Shown here piece by piece: positions 17,928 to 25,720 of a stretch of 64,000 bases of DNA. Both the position numbers and the translations under genes were made by a program. How positions within the stretch are numbered: the first letter of the stretch is position 1; every line of letters begins with the position of its first letter. This DNA comes from Neisseria sp. 83E34 (GTDB lineage: Bacteria; Pseudomonadota; Gammaproteobacteria; Burkholderiales; Neisseriaceae), in the NCBI RefSeq assembly GCF_001308015.1, contig NZ_LGYH01000001.1, forward strand, positions 396,392 to 460,391, in the 5' to 3' direction. The notes below the pieces were generated by a model that made no database searches, had not been told where the DNA came from, and saw only the letters and a program-made list of their open reading frames with translations.

Positions 17928-18998
17928 ATGACATTGCACCGTAAAATAGACGATTGGTTTTTGGGTTATAAAACCCGGGCTGTCAAAGCCAAAAAAGACG
18001 GTAGTCTTTATTTCGGTAATGACCGCAGTAAACATTCCAAACCTTTAAAGCCCGGCAGCGGTTTGGCCAACCTGCGTGCTGCCGCACTCAAACATCCCGA
18101 AGTGATGGTTAAAATCCCCAAGCGGCTCAGTAACAACTCCAAAGGCATGAAAGGTGTCCGCAACCATTTGGATTATGTATCGCGTAACGGCGAAGTGCCG
18201 CTGGAGACGCAATCCGGCGAAAAGCTGGTTGGTAAACGGGCAGTCATGGGTTTTGCAGACGATTGGCGGAAACTCGGTATCCCCGAAGAGAGCAAGCATA
18301 AAGAAGCCCTTAACATCGTGTTATCCATGCCCGAAGGTACACTACCCGACGCGGTATTGAATGCCGCCCGCAACTTTGCCGCCGAACAGTTTGCCGGACA
18401 TCAATATGTATTCGGCCTACACCACGACAGCCACGATCCCGACGAGCCGAAACACCCCCACGTCCACCTGTGCGTGTTGATGCGCGACGAGTTCGGGCGG
18501 CGGCTCAATCCGCGCAAAGCGGATTTGTTCGAGTGGCGCGTCCGTTTTGCGGAAAAGTTGCGCGAAGAAGGCGTGCTGTGCGCGGCCACCAAGCGGCAGC
18601 ACCGGGGTAAGGTACAGAAACCGGAAAACAGCCTGCTGCGGGCCATGCGTCAGCGCGGGGTGTTTACGAATGCGGCAAGGCAACAGGCGGTTGAGTTGAT
18701 GGAAGCACTGAAAAACAATGATCGCCCCAAACATCCGTATCTAAAAGAAACCATGCAGACGCGTGGCATTATCCTGGAGCAATATGGTCTGATAGCCAAA
18801 GAGCTTTACAAGATGGGGCATAAAAGCGAAGCGCGGATAATCAGCAAACTGGCAAAAGAAGTGGCCGGGCAATCGTTTGATACCAAAGCGCAAAACCAGT
18901 ACGACACCATACGAGGTAAGCAGCCGGAGCTTGAGAAGCTGCAACAGAAATTGGCGGAACATGGTAAAAACAAGCAAGAGAAAGATATATCGCGCTGA
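17928..18998 (+). CDS. relaxase of the MobA/VirD2 (MOBP-like) type
   Basis: 356 residues, compact. The three-histidine metal site is visible as HHDSHDPDEPKHPHVHLCV (about 165-183). HLDYVSRNG at 80-88 offers the candidate catalytic tyrosine (Tyr83). It nicks oriT and leads the strand through the VirD4/VirB channel. AAGGGAG lies before the ATG; the open frame from 17874 overlaps mobC and is not needed. There is no primase or helicase part; the separate TOPRIM protein may fill that role. Class is inferred from motif layout. Confidence 0.86.
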   Translation: MTLHRKIDDWFLGYKTRAVKAKKDGSLYFGNDRSKHSKPLKPGSGLANLRAAALKHPEVMVKIPKRLSNNSKGMKGVRNHLDYVSRNGEVPLETQSGEKLVGKRAVMGFADDWRKLGIPEESKHKEALNIVLSMPEGTLPDAVLNAARNFAAEQFAGHQYVFGLHHDSHDPDEPKHPHVHLCVLMRDEFGRRLNPRKADLFEWRVRFAEKLREEGVLCAATKRQHRGKVQKPENSLLRAMRQRGVFTNAARQQAVELMEALKNNDRPKHPYLKETMQTRGIILEQYGLIAKELYKMGHKSEARIISKLAKEVAGQSFDTKAQNQYDTIRGKQPELEKLQQKLAEHGKNKQEKDISR

Positions 18999-19005
18999 GT
19001 TTTAT

Positions 19006-19034
19006 TTGTACAGTTTGCCTAAATTAGCTAAAAT
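19006..19034 (+). promoter_or_regulatory. promoter of the Phd/ParE-type TA operon
   Basis: TTGTAC and TAAAAT separated by exactly 17 bases, 37 nt before the antitoxin ATG. Confidence 0.65.
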
Positions 19035-19070
19035 GTAAAACAAATTTATCGGCAAAACAAAGGAAATGCT

Positions 19071-19379
19071 ATGCGAATCATGACTGCCAGCAATGCGCAA
19101 AACAATTTCGGCGACCTGTTGGACACCGTCCGCCGCGAACCGGTTTTGCTGACTAAAAACAAGCGTCCCGTCGGCGTATTTGTTTCTTTGGAGGATTTGC
19201 AGGGGACTTATCTGGCCGATATGTTGGTCGAGAAAGAAAACGGCTACGACGACTGGTTGCAGGCCAAAGTTGAACAATCTCTGACGCGTTTCGAGCAAAA
19301 CGGCAGCGCAGGCCGAGAATCAGCGGTTGTTCATGCGGATACTTTGGATAGCATCCGCAACAAGCTGAAAAACCGTTGA
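19071..19379 (+). CDS. Phd/YefM-family antitoxin
   Basis: 102 residues. The N-terminal DNA-binding half (MRIMTASNAQNNFGDLLDTVRREPVLLTKNKRPVGVFVSLEDL) is the standard Phd/YefM fold; the variable C-terminal half should wrap the toxin. It is the first gene of a two-gene unit, 7 bases before the toxin gene, and is expected to repress its own promoter at 19006-19034. Confidence 0.85.
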   Translation: MRIMTASNAQNNFGDLLDTVRREPVLLTKNKRPVGVFVSLEDLQGTYLADMLVEKENGYDDWLQAKVEQSLTRFEQNGSAGRESAVVHADTLDSIRNKLKNR

Positions 19380-19386
19380 GCGGAAA

Positions 19387-19677
19387 ATGTACAGGATAAT
19401 TTATGAACCTGAAGCGGAATCGGATTTGTTGTCTGTTTTGTCGTACTATGCCGATGAGGGCGGTATAAGTTTGGCAGAAATCATCAGCCGCCGTATAGAG
19501 ACGGCACTGGAAGGATTGGCTTATTTTCCTTACCGTGCGGTTGAGAGTGCTTTGGTTGAAGGTACGCGCGAATATTTTGTCGGCAATCTGCCTTATACAG
19601 CATTCATTAAAATAGATGAAAACAGCAAAACCGTGTATGTGTTGAATATCGTACATACTGCACGGAAATTTCCCTGA
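19387..19677 (+). CDS. RelE/ParE-superfamily toxin
   Basis: 96 residues with the RelE/ParE pattern: MYRIIYEPEAESDLLSVLSYYADEGG at the start, FPYRAVES in the middle and YTAFIKIDENSKTVYVLNIVHTARKFP at the end. The end is more like ParE (gyrase-directed) than RelE (mRNA-directed), but this cannot be settled from sequence alone. Confidence 0.82.
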   Translation: MYRIIYEPEAESDLLSVLSYYADEGGISLAEIISRRIETALEGLAYFPYRAVESALVEGTREYFVGNLPYTAFIKIDENSKTVYVLNIVHTARKFP

Positions 19678-19805
19678 TTTCGACAGATACCTGTCAATTC
19701 CATTCAGGAACAAAACCGCAGTTGTGGTCTAAAATTGAGCCGCTCACGGTTTCACCTGCTCGGTTTTGTATGATATTGAACAAGATCGGATTATCTACCG
19801 TAAAA

Positions 19806-19833
19806 ACACCTTGCATCTGCAAGGTGTTTTTTC
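19806..19833 (+). terminator. terminator-like hairpin before the methyltransferase
   Basis: ACACCTTGCA and TGCAAGGTGT with a 2-nt loop, then TTTTTCTTTTT; AAAGAAAGG of the next gene follows within 10 nt. Confidence 0.8.
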
Positions 19834-19856
19834 TTTTTGTAAAGAAAGGTGTACTC

Positions 19857-20861
19857 ATGATTTCTTACACCCAATCTGACAACGGCCGCCTGTTTACCGG
19901 CGACTGCCGCCTTGTACTCCCTCGGTTGGCTCAGCAAGGCGTGAAAGTTCAAACCTGCATTACCTCACCGCCGTATTACGGTTTGCGTGATTACGGTTGT
20001 GACGGACAAATCGGCTTGGAGCCGACAGTAAACGAGTATGTCGGCAACCTAGTGGAAGTATTCCGCATGGTGCGCGATGTATTGGCCGATGACGGAACCT
20101 TATGGCTCAACCTCGGCGACAGTTATGCAGGCAGCGGCAAAGGCCGCAATGCCGACGGCAGCCCGTTTAGCGGGTATCAAGATTCGTTTCAGACAAACGC
20201 CCAACTGACAGGCCGTCTGAAAAGCACACCGCTGTCAGACGGCCTCAAAGCCAAAGACCTGATCGGCATTCCGTGGCGCGTTGCCCTGGCTTTGCAGGCA
20301 GACGGCTGGTATCTGCGCCAAGATATTATTTGGCATAAAACCAATCCGATGCCCGAATCCGTCACCGACCGCTGCGTCCGCTCACACGAATATCTCTTTC
20401 TGCTTTCCAAAAACAGCCGTTACTACTTCTATCACGAAGCCATCCGGGAATCTTCGGACAGTTACGGACGCCCCGGAGCAAACCGGCAAAATGATTTTTG
20501 TCGGACGAAAGGAAAATACACGGCAACGCCGAATCCCGGCCAAAGTGCGACCCAACACCGCAGTAACCGCGAACACACCCCCGCAAGACCGCTGCGTAAC
20601 AAACGCAGTGTATGGCCGGTATCCACCGTAGCCGCCCGGCACGACCATTTGGCGGCTTTCCCGCCGAAGCTGATCGAGCCGTGTATTTTGGCCGGTTCCC
20701 GCCCGGGCGATTGGGTGCTGGATCCGTTTTCGGGCAGCGGCACGGTGGCGGAAACAGCCAACCGTTTGGGGCGAAAGTGGATAGGTATAGAACTGAATCC
20801 CGCTTTTGCCGCATTGCATCAAGAACGGACGGCACAAATGGCAATCGGATGGGCATTGTGA
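19857..20861 (+). CDS. orphan DNA methyltransferase (N4-cytosine/N6-adenine type)
   Basis: 334 residues. Motif IV TSPPYYGL near the N terminus and motif I DPFSGSGTV near the C terminus place it in the beta-class of amino-methyltransferases. No restriction gene is adjacent, so it is likely an orphan that modifies the element against host restriction. Translation from the ATG at 19857 (AAAGAAAGG upstream) is preferred; the open frame to 19722 covers the hairpin. The coding sequence contains two facing AG-type uptake sequences (20209-20219 and about 20236-20246). Confidence 0.9.
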   Translation: MISYTQSDNGRLFTGDCRLVLPRLAQQGVKVQTCITSPPYYGLRDYGCDGQIGLEPTVNEYVGNLVEVFRMVRDVLADDGTLWLNLGDSYAGSGKGRNADGSPFSGYQDSFQTNAQLTGRLKSTPLSDGLKAKDLIGIPWRVALALQADGWYLRQDIIWHKTNPMPESVTDRCVRSHEYLFLLSKNSRYYFYHEAIRESSDSYGRPGANRQNDFCRTKGKYTATPNPGQSATQHRSNREHTPARPLRNKRSVWPVSTVAARHDHLAAFPPKLIEPCILAGSRPGDWVLDPFSGSGTVAETANRLGRKWIGIELNPAFAALHQERTAQMAIGWAL

Positions 20862-20897
20862 CAAATACGGGCGGCAATATTTTTTTGGAGGTTTGAT

Positions 20898-21230
20898 ATG
20901 GCTTTTTACATTGAATCCGGTTGCGCCCTTCACGAATCCGAAGACCTTGATTCCGCTTTACGGGATTTTTGCGCACATGAACATTTGGGCGCGCGTCTCT
21001 ACTTAATCAATGATGCGGGGGAAAAGGAATATTGGTTTTGGGATTTTGGGCATCGGTACGGCTGTTTTCAGACGGCCTGTTTTGATGCCGACGGTCTTTT
21101 CCCGTCCGATTATCAGCAAGTGAATTGCGAGAGTGATTTGGATAATGGTTGTAAGGATGAACCGAGTGGTGTGGGTTCTCCGCGCTTTAAAAGCGGTTCG
21201 GATCAAGATTGTCAAAAAATCCCATTTTAA
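20898..21230 (+). CDS. hypothetical protein
   Basis: 110 residues, acidic, with FDADGLFPSDYQQV and a Ser/Gly-rich end. TTTGGAGG is well placed before the ATG. Codons for FQTACF contain an uptake sequence (TTCAGACGGCCT at 21067). No family recognised. Confidence 0.5.
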   Translation: MAFYIESGCALHESEDLDSALRDFCAHEHLGARLYLINDAGEKEYWFWDFGHRYGCFQTACFDADGLFPSDYQQVNCESDLDNGCKDEPSGVGSPRFKSGSDQDCQKIPF

Positions 21231-21306
21231 CTACCGTTGAGATAAATAAGCCGCCTATCACGGCTGCCAACCTGTCTCGGACACTCGTATTTTTAAGAGG
21301 TTTGAT

Positions 21307-21855
21307 ATGGCCAACAGCAATATCGAATGGACGGAACGTACATGGAATCCCATAACCGGCTGCACCAAAATATCGCCCGGATGCAAAAACTGCTACGCCG
21401 AATCAATGGCGAAGCGTTTGCAATCCATGAATACGCCCGGTTATGAAAACGGTTTTGCCCTTACCCTGATGGAAGGCCGTCTGAAAGAACCCGCCGGCAG
21501 AAAAAAGCCGACGGTTTATTTTGTGAACTCCATGTCCGACACGTTTCACGAAGACGTGCCGTTTACCTACATTGACCGTATCTTTGAAACCATCCGCCAA
21601 ACGCCGCAGCACACTTATCAGGTGTTGACTAAACGGGCGGAGAGAATGGCGGAATATTTTGCTATGCGAACCGTCCCTGAAAACGTATGGCTCGGCGTAT
21701 CGGTGGAGGACCGGCGTTACGGGCTGCCCCGGATCGAATTGCTGAGAAGTATTCCGGCGACAGTCCGCTTTATTTCCTGTGAACCGCTGCTGGAAAATTT
21801 GGTTGATGAGGAAAATTTTCTGATATATATTTCATATATATTTGAAAGGAGATTG
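21307..21855 (+). pseudogene. truncated DUF5131 (phage Gp37/Gp68-like, radical-SAM-type) gene
   Basis: The first about 165 residues match the DUF5131 family: NIEWTERTWNPITGCTKISPGCKNCYAE with the C-x5-C-x2-C metal-binding pattern, YFVNSMSDTFHEDVP, QVLTKRAERM, NVWLGVSVED and RFISCEPLLENL. The family normally continues with a conserved second half; here homology stops after CEPLLENLVD and the frame runs directly into a toxin-antitoxin module. The gene was evidently cut by insertion or deletion at about 21810. Not expected to be functional. Confidence 0.75.
21823..21841. promoter_or_regulatory. AT palindrome, probable TA operator
   Basis: ATATATAT-TTC-ATATATAT is a perfect inverted repeat 17 nt before the antitoxin ATG, a usual place for autoregulation of RelBE-type operons. 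Confidence 0.5.
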
Positions 21856-21858
21856 AAA

Positions 21859-22125
21859 ATGGCACAATTTATTATGAATGTTCCCGATGCCGAAAAAGAG
21901 GCATTTATGGAAGCCGCCCGCCTGTCTGATCGCAATGCCTCCCAACTGGTACGGGAATTTATGCGCGATTTCATCGAAAAACAGCGTTATGAAGCCTATG
22001 TACGCGCAGAAGTGGAAAAAGGCTTGGCTGATATTGCTGCTGGACGGGTGCTTGAGCATTCGGAAGTTTGTAAAAAAATGGAAGAAAAATTTGCCCGATG
22101 GGCTGCCGAGAAGGCGTCTGAGTGA
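21859..22125 (+). CDS. RelB/CopG-like antitoxin
   Basis: 88 residues. The N-terminal part (AQFIMNVPDAEKEAFMEAARLSDRNASQLVREFMRDFI) is a ribbon-helix-helix pattern, followed by a charged helix that ends ARWAAEKASE. It has GAAAGGAG before the ATG. The frame is fused upstream to the broken DUF5131 gene, but translation should start here. It overlaps the toxin gene by 4 nt (GTGA). Confidence 0.8.
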   Translation: MAQFIMNVPDAEKEAFMEAARLSDRNASQLVREFMRDFIEKQRYEAYVRAEVEKGLADIAAGRVLEHSEVCKKMEEKFARWAAEKASE

Positions 22126-22400
22126 AAATCATTTGGTCAGGGCAAGCATCTGAACAGTTAGACAAGTTATTGGACGCTCGAAAAGATTTTGCAGGTATGT
22201 ATTCTGCACAAAAAGCTTTTCAGGAGATTGAACGGCTGTTGGATTTGGCCGCTTCACAACCGTACATGGGCAAGCCGGGTATGGTCGAAAACACCCGCGA
22301 GCTTTATCCGTTGCGCTACCGCATCGTTTACACGGTGTCGGAAAAACACCTGACCGTTGTTGCCGTACTGCCCCAATGGCAAAAATGGCCTGATGAGTAA
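22122..22400 (+). CDS. RelE-type toxin
   Basis: 92 residues starting at GTG 22122. The pattern MKIIWSGQASEQLDKLL...AQKAFQEIERLL..MGKPGMVENTRELYPLRYRIVYTVSEKHLTVVAVLPQWQKWP is a standard RelE/ParE-superfamily toxin. It forms a translationally coupled pair with the antitoxin at 21859. Confidence 0.82.
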   Translation: MKIIWSGQASEQLDKLLDARKDFAGMYSAQKAFQEIERLLDLAASQPYMGKPGMVENTRELYPLRYRIVYTVSEKHLTVVAVLPQWQKWPDE

Positions 22401-22432
22401 ATTAATCTAAATTCATAATCTGTAATTGTCGG

Positions 22433-22463
22433 AAGGCAGTCTGAAATTCAGACGGCCTTTTTC
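22433..22463 (+). terminator. uptake-sequence terminator
   Basis: AAGGCAGTCTGAA and TTCAGACGGCCTT (one mismatch) followed by TTTTT. Confidence 0.7.
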
Positions 22464-22522
22464 ACTATTCGAGCCATACCGCCCAGATACCGCAGTCCGG
22501 GCTTATTTTTCGGAGTAAGCTC

Positions 22523-23072
22523 ATGGAGAATGAAAGCAAGCTCGGTCGCAGTAAACGCATGGAAATTTTGCAGAGGTCTTTGGCCAAAAAGCAGACTGCT
22601 TTCGACAACAAAATACAGGCGCATTTCGACGACGTACAGTCTGAGAACGGCCAACCGCTTAACGATAAGCGCAACGGGCAAGTAACTATGAACCGTTGTG
22701 AACGGCAGAACGCGAGTTTGCGCACCCTTCAAAAAAGCATCGAAAAAACAGAGGCAGCCATCGAGAGGGAGCAGCGGAAAATAGATCATATTGCACGCAC
22801 CCAGATTCCAGCCCATGTTGGAAGCGGGAGAAATTACGCAGTGGCGCAAGTATCCCAACCGCTTTTTTGTGACGGGCGTGGAGAAAGCCCGTATTGTGTG
22901 GCACGAAGACAAAGAGGAATTTAACTACAATCACTTGCAAGGCGTTAAGGGCGAGCAATACGCCAAGTTCCGCGATACCTATAACCATATCCATGCCCTG
23001 CATAGGCCGGAACGTGAACAAACACCGACAACAAACGGTATGCAAAATCCCGGTCTAGACCGTGCAGAGTAA
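22523..23072 (+). pseudogene. frameshifted gene of unknown function
   Basis: A coiled-coil-like first part (frame from 22523; LGRSKRMEILQRSLAKKQTA..., REQRKIDHI) and a second part in the next frame (from about 22791; HAPRFQPMLEAGEITQWRKYPNRFFVTGVEKARIVW...) look like one protein broken near 22786-22792. Each part alone ends without sense in the other frame. It ends NPGLDRAE, close to the tails of the polyvalent proteins. I do not recognise the family; a sequencing error or programmed frameshift cannot be excluded. Confidence 0.55.
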
Positions 23073-23088
23073 AGACACATCCGAACCA

Positions 23089-23628
23089 ATGACGACGATC
23101 ACCAACAGTGGCAGCCGGCAACAACTGGTATCAGCCTGCCTGATACGCCAGTTCGGAGCCAGCACCGGCAGCGACATTGCCGCACCGATGGGTACGGTCA
23201 TGACCAATGGTGGCGGTGGTAAAACTTCACTGGCTGTTTGTGAGCTGGGCAATGCCGAAGAACGTGCGCTCAGAGTTGCCTCATTCCTGATTAACTATTG
23301 CGGTAACAGTGACGTCAGCAATCTGTCAGCCCCGATAGATGATCTGACGACCGAAGACCTATTATCGTTGGTTAAGGTTTATGTGAATAAAGAACCTTAT
23401 TACATTGTGGACATAACCCTGCGTATGTTGCTGCCCAAAGAGCTTTACAAGGCTCAGGGATTTCCCGACGATTACGTCTTTGACCACGACCATACTGGCA
23501 AACCTCTGACCAAAACCGCCCAGGTGAGGATGTGCGGCAACTCCGTATCGCCGCCGCCGATGGCCGCGTTGATTCGTGCGAATTACAAACCCGGTAAGAT
23601 GGGCAGACAGGAAAAACAAGCGGCATAA
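23089..23628 (+). pseudogene. C-terminal fragment of a cytosine-5 DNA methyltransferase
   Basis: About 179 residues. LLPKELYKAQGFPDDYVF and TKTAQVRMCGNSVSPPPMAALIRAN are motifs IX and X of C5-cytosine methyltransferases, and QFGASTGSDIAAPMGTVMTNGGGG is the part usually just before. Motifs I to VIII with the SAM site and the catalytic PC are missing, and the upstream gene is broken too. Best read as a remnant. Confidence 0.72.
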
Positions 23629-23688
23629 GTCCGATTTTTGTTACTGTGGGCCGAATGTCTGTTTACTTTTATGATGAACCTTTTTGAG

Positions 23689-23736
23689 AAAGCCCCTGCC
23701 GCCATACATTCTGTGTATGGCGGCAGGGGCTTTTTT
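23689..23736 (+). terminator. strong intrinsic terminator
   Basis: A perfect 19-bp stem (23690-23708 / 23714-23732) with loop TTCTG and six T. It closes the accessory region. Confidence 0.9.
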
Positions 23737-24261
23737 GCGTTTTTCTAGAACCTTTCATGTGCCGGAAAAGGTCGTGGTGTTTACATTTTAATTATGCCAG
23801 ATGGCTTTTGTTTTGTGCTGAAATGATTGTTTCGTGATTTTTGAGCATTCTCAAGAACGATGCGGCTTCGCGTGCCTTTCGGTATTCTTGACAACCTTCA
23901 ACAATCCCCAAATGGATCTTCAAGCAAAAAACGAAAGTGTAAACAATGTTAGGATTTTCTACATCAACCTCATACTGGCCTTTTTCTATTATGAAAAGTT
24001 GCACTTCAAATTTGAATCAGCTCCTGTCTAAAAACTACGACAGGTAAAATTTTGGTTTTAAGCTAATGAAACCGATGGTTTGTAAATAAATTCGCTTAAT
24101 CATTTATATTTATTAAAAATATTTAATTTAATTAAATTGAGTGTGATGTTTGTAATTATTTTGTAAAGATGTTATTGTATTGCATGTCTGTTATGTTTGC
24201 GCGGGCATCAACACCCTAATTATTACACCTGAATATACTACATACAGGAATAGGAATATCC
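23737..24261. other. AT-rich gene-free stretch before the RTX locus
   Basis: No convincing gene. Short frames on both strands lack Shine-Dalgarno sequences. The last 150 bases are very AT-rich and carry promoter-like hexamers (TTTGTA / TTATTG). The final 40 bases before the ATG at 24262 are nearly repeated before the paralog at 25094. Confidence 0.5.
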
Positions 24262-24855
24262 ATGTTGGCATTGGCCGTATTGTTTGGTTTATTAGTTTGG
24301 CTTGGCCTGACGGTTTTGGCTGCTTATTTGTGCGGAAAGCTTACTTCGAAGCTGGGTTTGGGAAGACGGATAGGCCGGTTTGTCGGGTTTATGCTGCTGA
24401 TGGGCGGTTGGATGGTTAGTTGGACTATGGAATATTGGACGCTTCGGCAGACTGCGCAGGAGTGGTGTAAAAATTCAGGTTTTACCGTTTATGTTACGCC
24501 TGAAGAATATTGGGCAAAAATCAGTGAACAAGAACGGCAGGATTTGGAAACTGTCCAGGAACCAATAGAAGATGAGAGGGTATTGGTGTTTGAAGATAGA
24601 AAATATAAAGCATCATATAGATATAATAATAGACTTGTTAATTACAGACATAACGAATATAAGCCATATATAGTAGCGAATTACCAAGTTTTTTATGATG
24701 AAAAAGACAGGGTTGCTTTATTTAAAATTATGGAAGTCAGCGTAGGCGTGCCTGCAATAGCTAATAATTTACAAGGATTGAAATTTTGGCTTGAGACGGT
24801 TCAAGGCTGTGATTCATTTGATGAATGGGAGCTTAAAAAACAATATTTAAGATAA
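24262..24855 (+). CDS. immunity-like membrane protein, copy 1
   Basis: 197 residues. The N terminus holds two membrane helices (about 1-22 and 37-55) with GKLTSKLGLGRRIGRF between them; the rest is a polar, Tyr-rich domain. The first 160 bases are almost identical to the start of the gene at 25094, after which the two differ completely. The position, just before an RTX start, and the conserved-anchor/variable-domain design fit immunity or accessory proteins of the exoprotein. Function not recognised. Confidence 0.6.
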   Translation: MLALAVLFGLLVWLGLTVLAAYLCGKLTSKLGLGRRIGRFVGFMLLMGGWMVSWTMEYWTLRQTAQEWCKNSGFTVYVTPEEYWAKISEQERQDLETVQEPIEDERVLVFEDRKYKASYRYNNRLVNYRHNEYKPYIVANYQVFYDEKDRVALFKIMEVSVGVPAIANNLQGLKFWLETVQGCDSFDEWELKKQYLR

Positions 24856-24905
24856 CTACTAAGTGCGACAAGTAATTTTTAATATATTCTTGAAAGGGGT
24901 TTTTA

Positions 24906-25025
24906 ATGAGTATTAATAATATATCGAACTATGTTTTATTGGCTGAAACAGCGTATGCCGATTTTTCCAAGGTAAAATTTTCAGACGAAGATCAGATAAA
25001 GGCCGCTATTGCAAATGAAAGATAA
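24906..25025 (+). pseudogene. truncated start of an RTX lipase-like gene
   Basis: 39 codons with AAAGGGG before the ATG. The sequence MSINNISNYVLLAETAYADF resembles the N terminus of the full RTX protein at 25721 (FVYLSVASYANL) and of related Neisseria RTX lipases, then stops. It is an orphan start left after loss or replacement of the rest. Confidence 0.65.
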
Positions 25026-25093
25026 AGAAGATCATGAACACTCCATTTAATTATTACAACTGAATTTATTTATACACAGGAATAGGAATATCC

Positions 25094-25702
25094 ATGTTGG
25101 GATTAGCCGTATTGTTTGGTTTGTCAGTCTGGATTGGCCTGACGGTTTTGGCTGCTTATTTATGTGGAAAGCTTACTTCGAAGCTGGGTCTAGGAAGACG
25201 GATAGGCCGGTTTGCAGGGTTTATGTTACTGATGGGGTCTGTATTTGTTTATTGGACTTGGGAATTTATGGCAGTTAAGAATTATATAGAAAAAAAATGT
25301 CATGACGAAGCTGGTGTGAAAATATATGTAGATTCTAAGGAGTGGCGTAGATTATCTAACTCAAATATGGAAAATTCAGTAATCTTTGATCATCATGTTA
25401 AACTTAATTCAAAAAAATATTATATAGATGGAAAAGAGCTTTTTTCAATAGGAAAAATAACAGATAGACTGATCTTGTTTTATGTCCCCTCTAATGGTGA
25501 AGATACGATGTATACAAAAAAAAATAAACAAATAATTATAGATATTAACACAGATAAAAAAATAATAGAGAGGACATATTTTACAGCTGGTGTAGGACAA
25601 GAATCAGATAATTCATATAAATTATGGTTAAATAATATAGACGACTGCTCTTCAGATGTACTAAAAGATTTTGAGGAAAAGTTACAATTTTACTTAAATT
25701 AA
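25094..25702 (+). CDS. immunity-like membrane protein, copy 2
   Basis: 202 residues, same N-terminal membrane module as the 24262 product (GLTVLAAYLCGKLTSKLGLG), then an unrelated Lys/Ile/Asp-rich domain with low GC content. The upstream sequence CAGGAATAGGAATATCC is also shared. It lies 18 bases before the full RTX gene and is most likely co-transcribed with it. Confidence 0.6.
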   Translation: MLGLAVLFGLSVWIGLTVLAAYLCGKLTSKLGLGRRIGRFAGFMLLMGSVFVYWTWEFMAVKNYIEKKCHDEAGVKIYVDSKEWRRLSNSNMENSVIFDHHVKLNSKKYYIDGKELFSIGKITDRLILFYVPSNGEDTMYTKKNKQIIIDINTDKKIIERTYFTAGVGQESDNSYKLWLNNIDDCSSDVLKDFEEKLQFYLN

Positions 25703-25720
25703 TTTTAAAGGGGTAGGATA

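Noticed and set aside
23792..24004. 70-codon minus-strand frame
   Set aside because: Weak codon pattern, no ribosome site, no recognisable motif; treated as intergenic.
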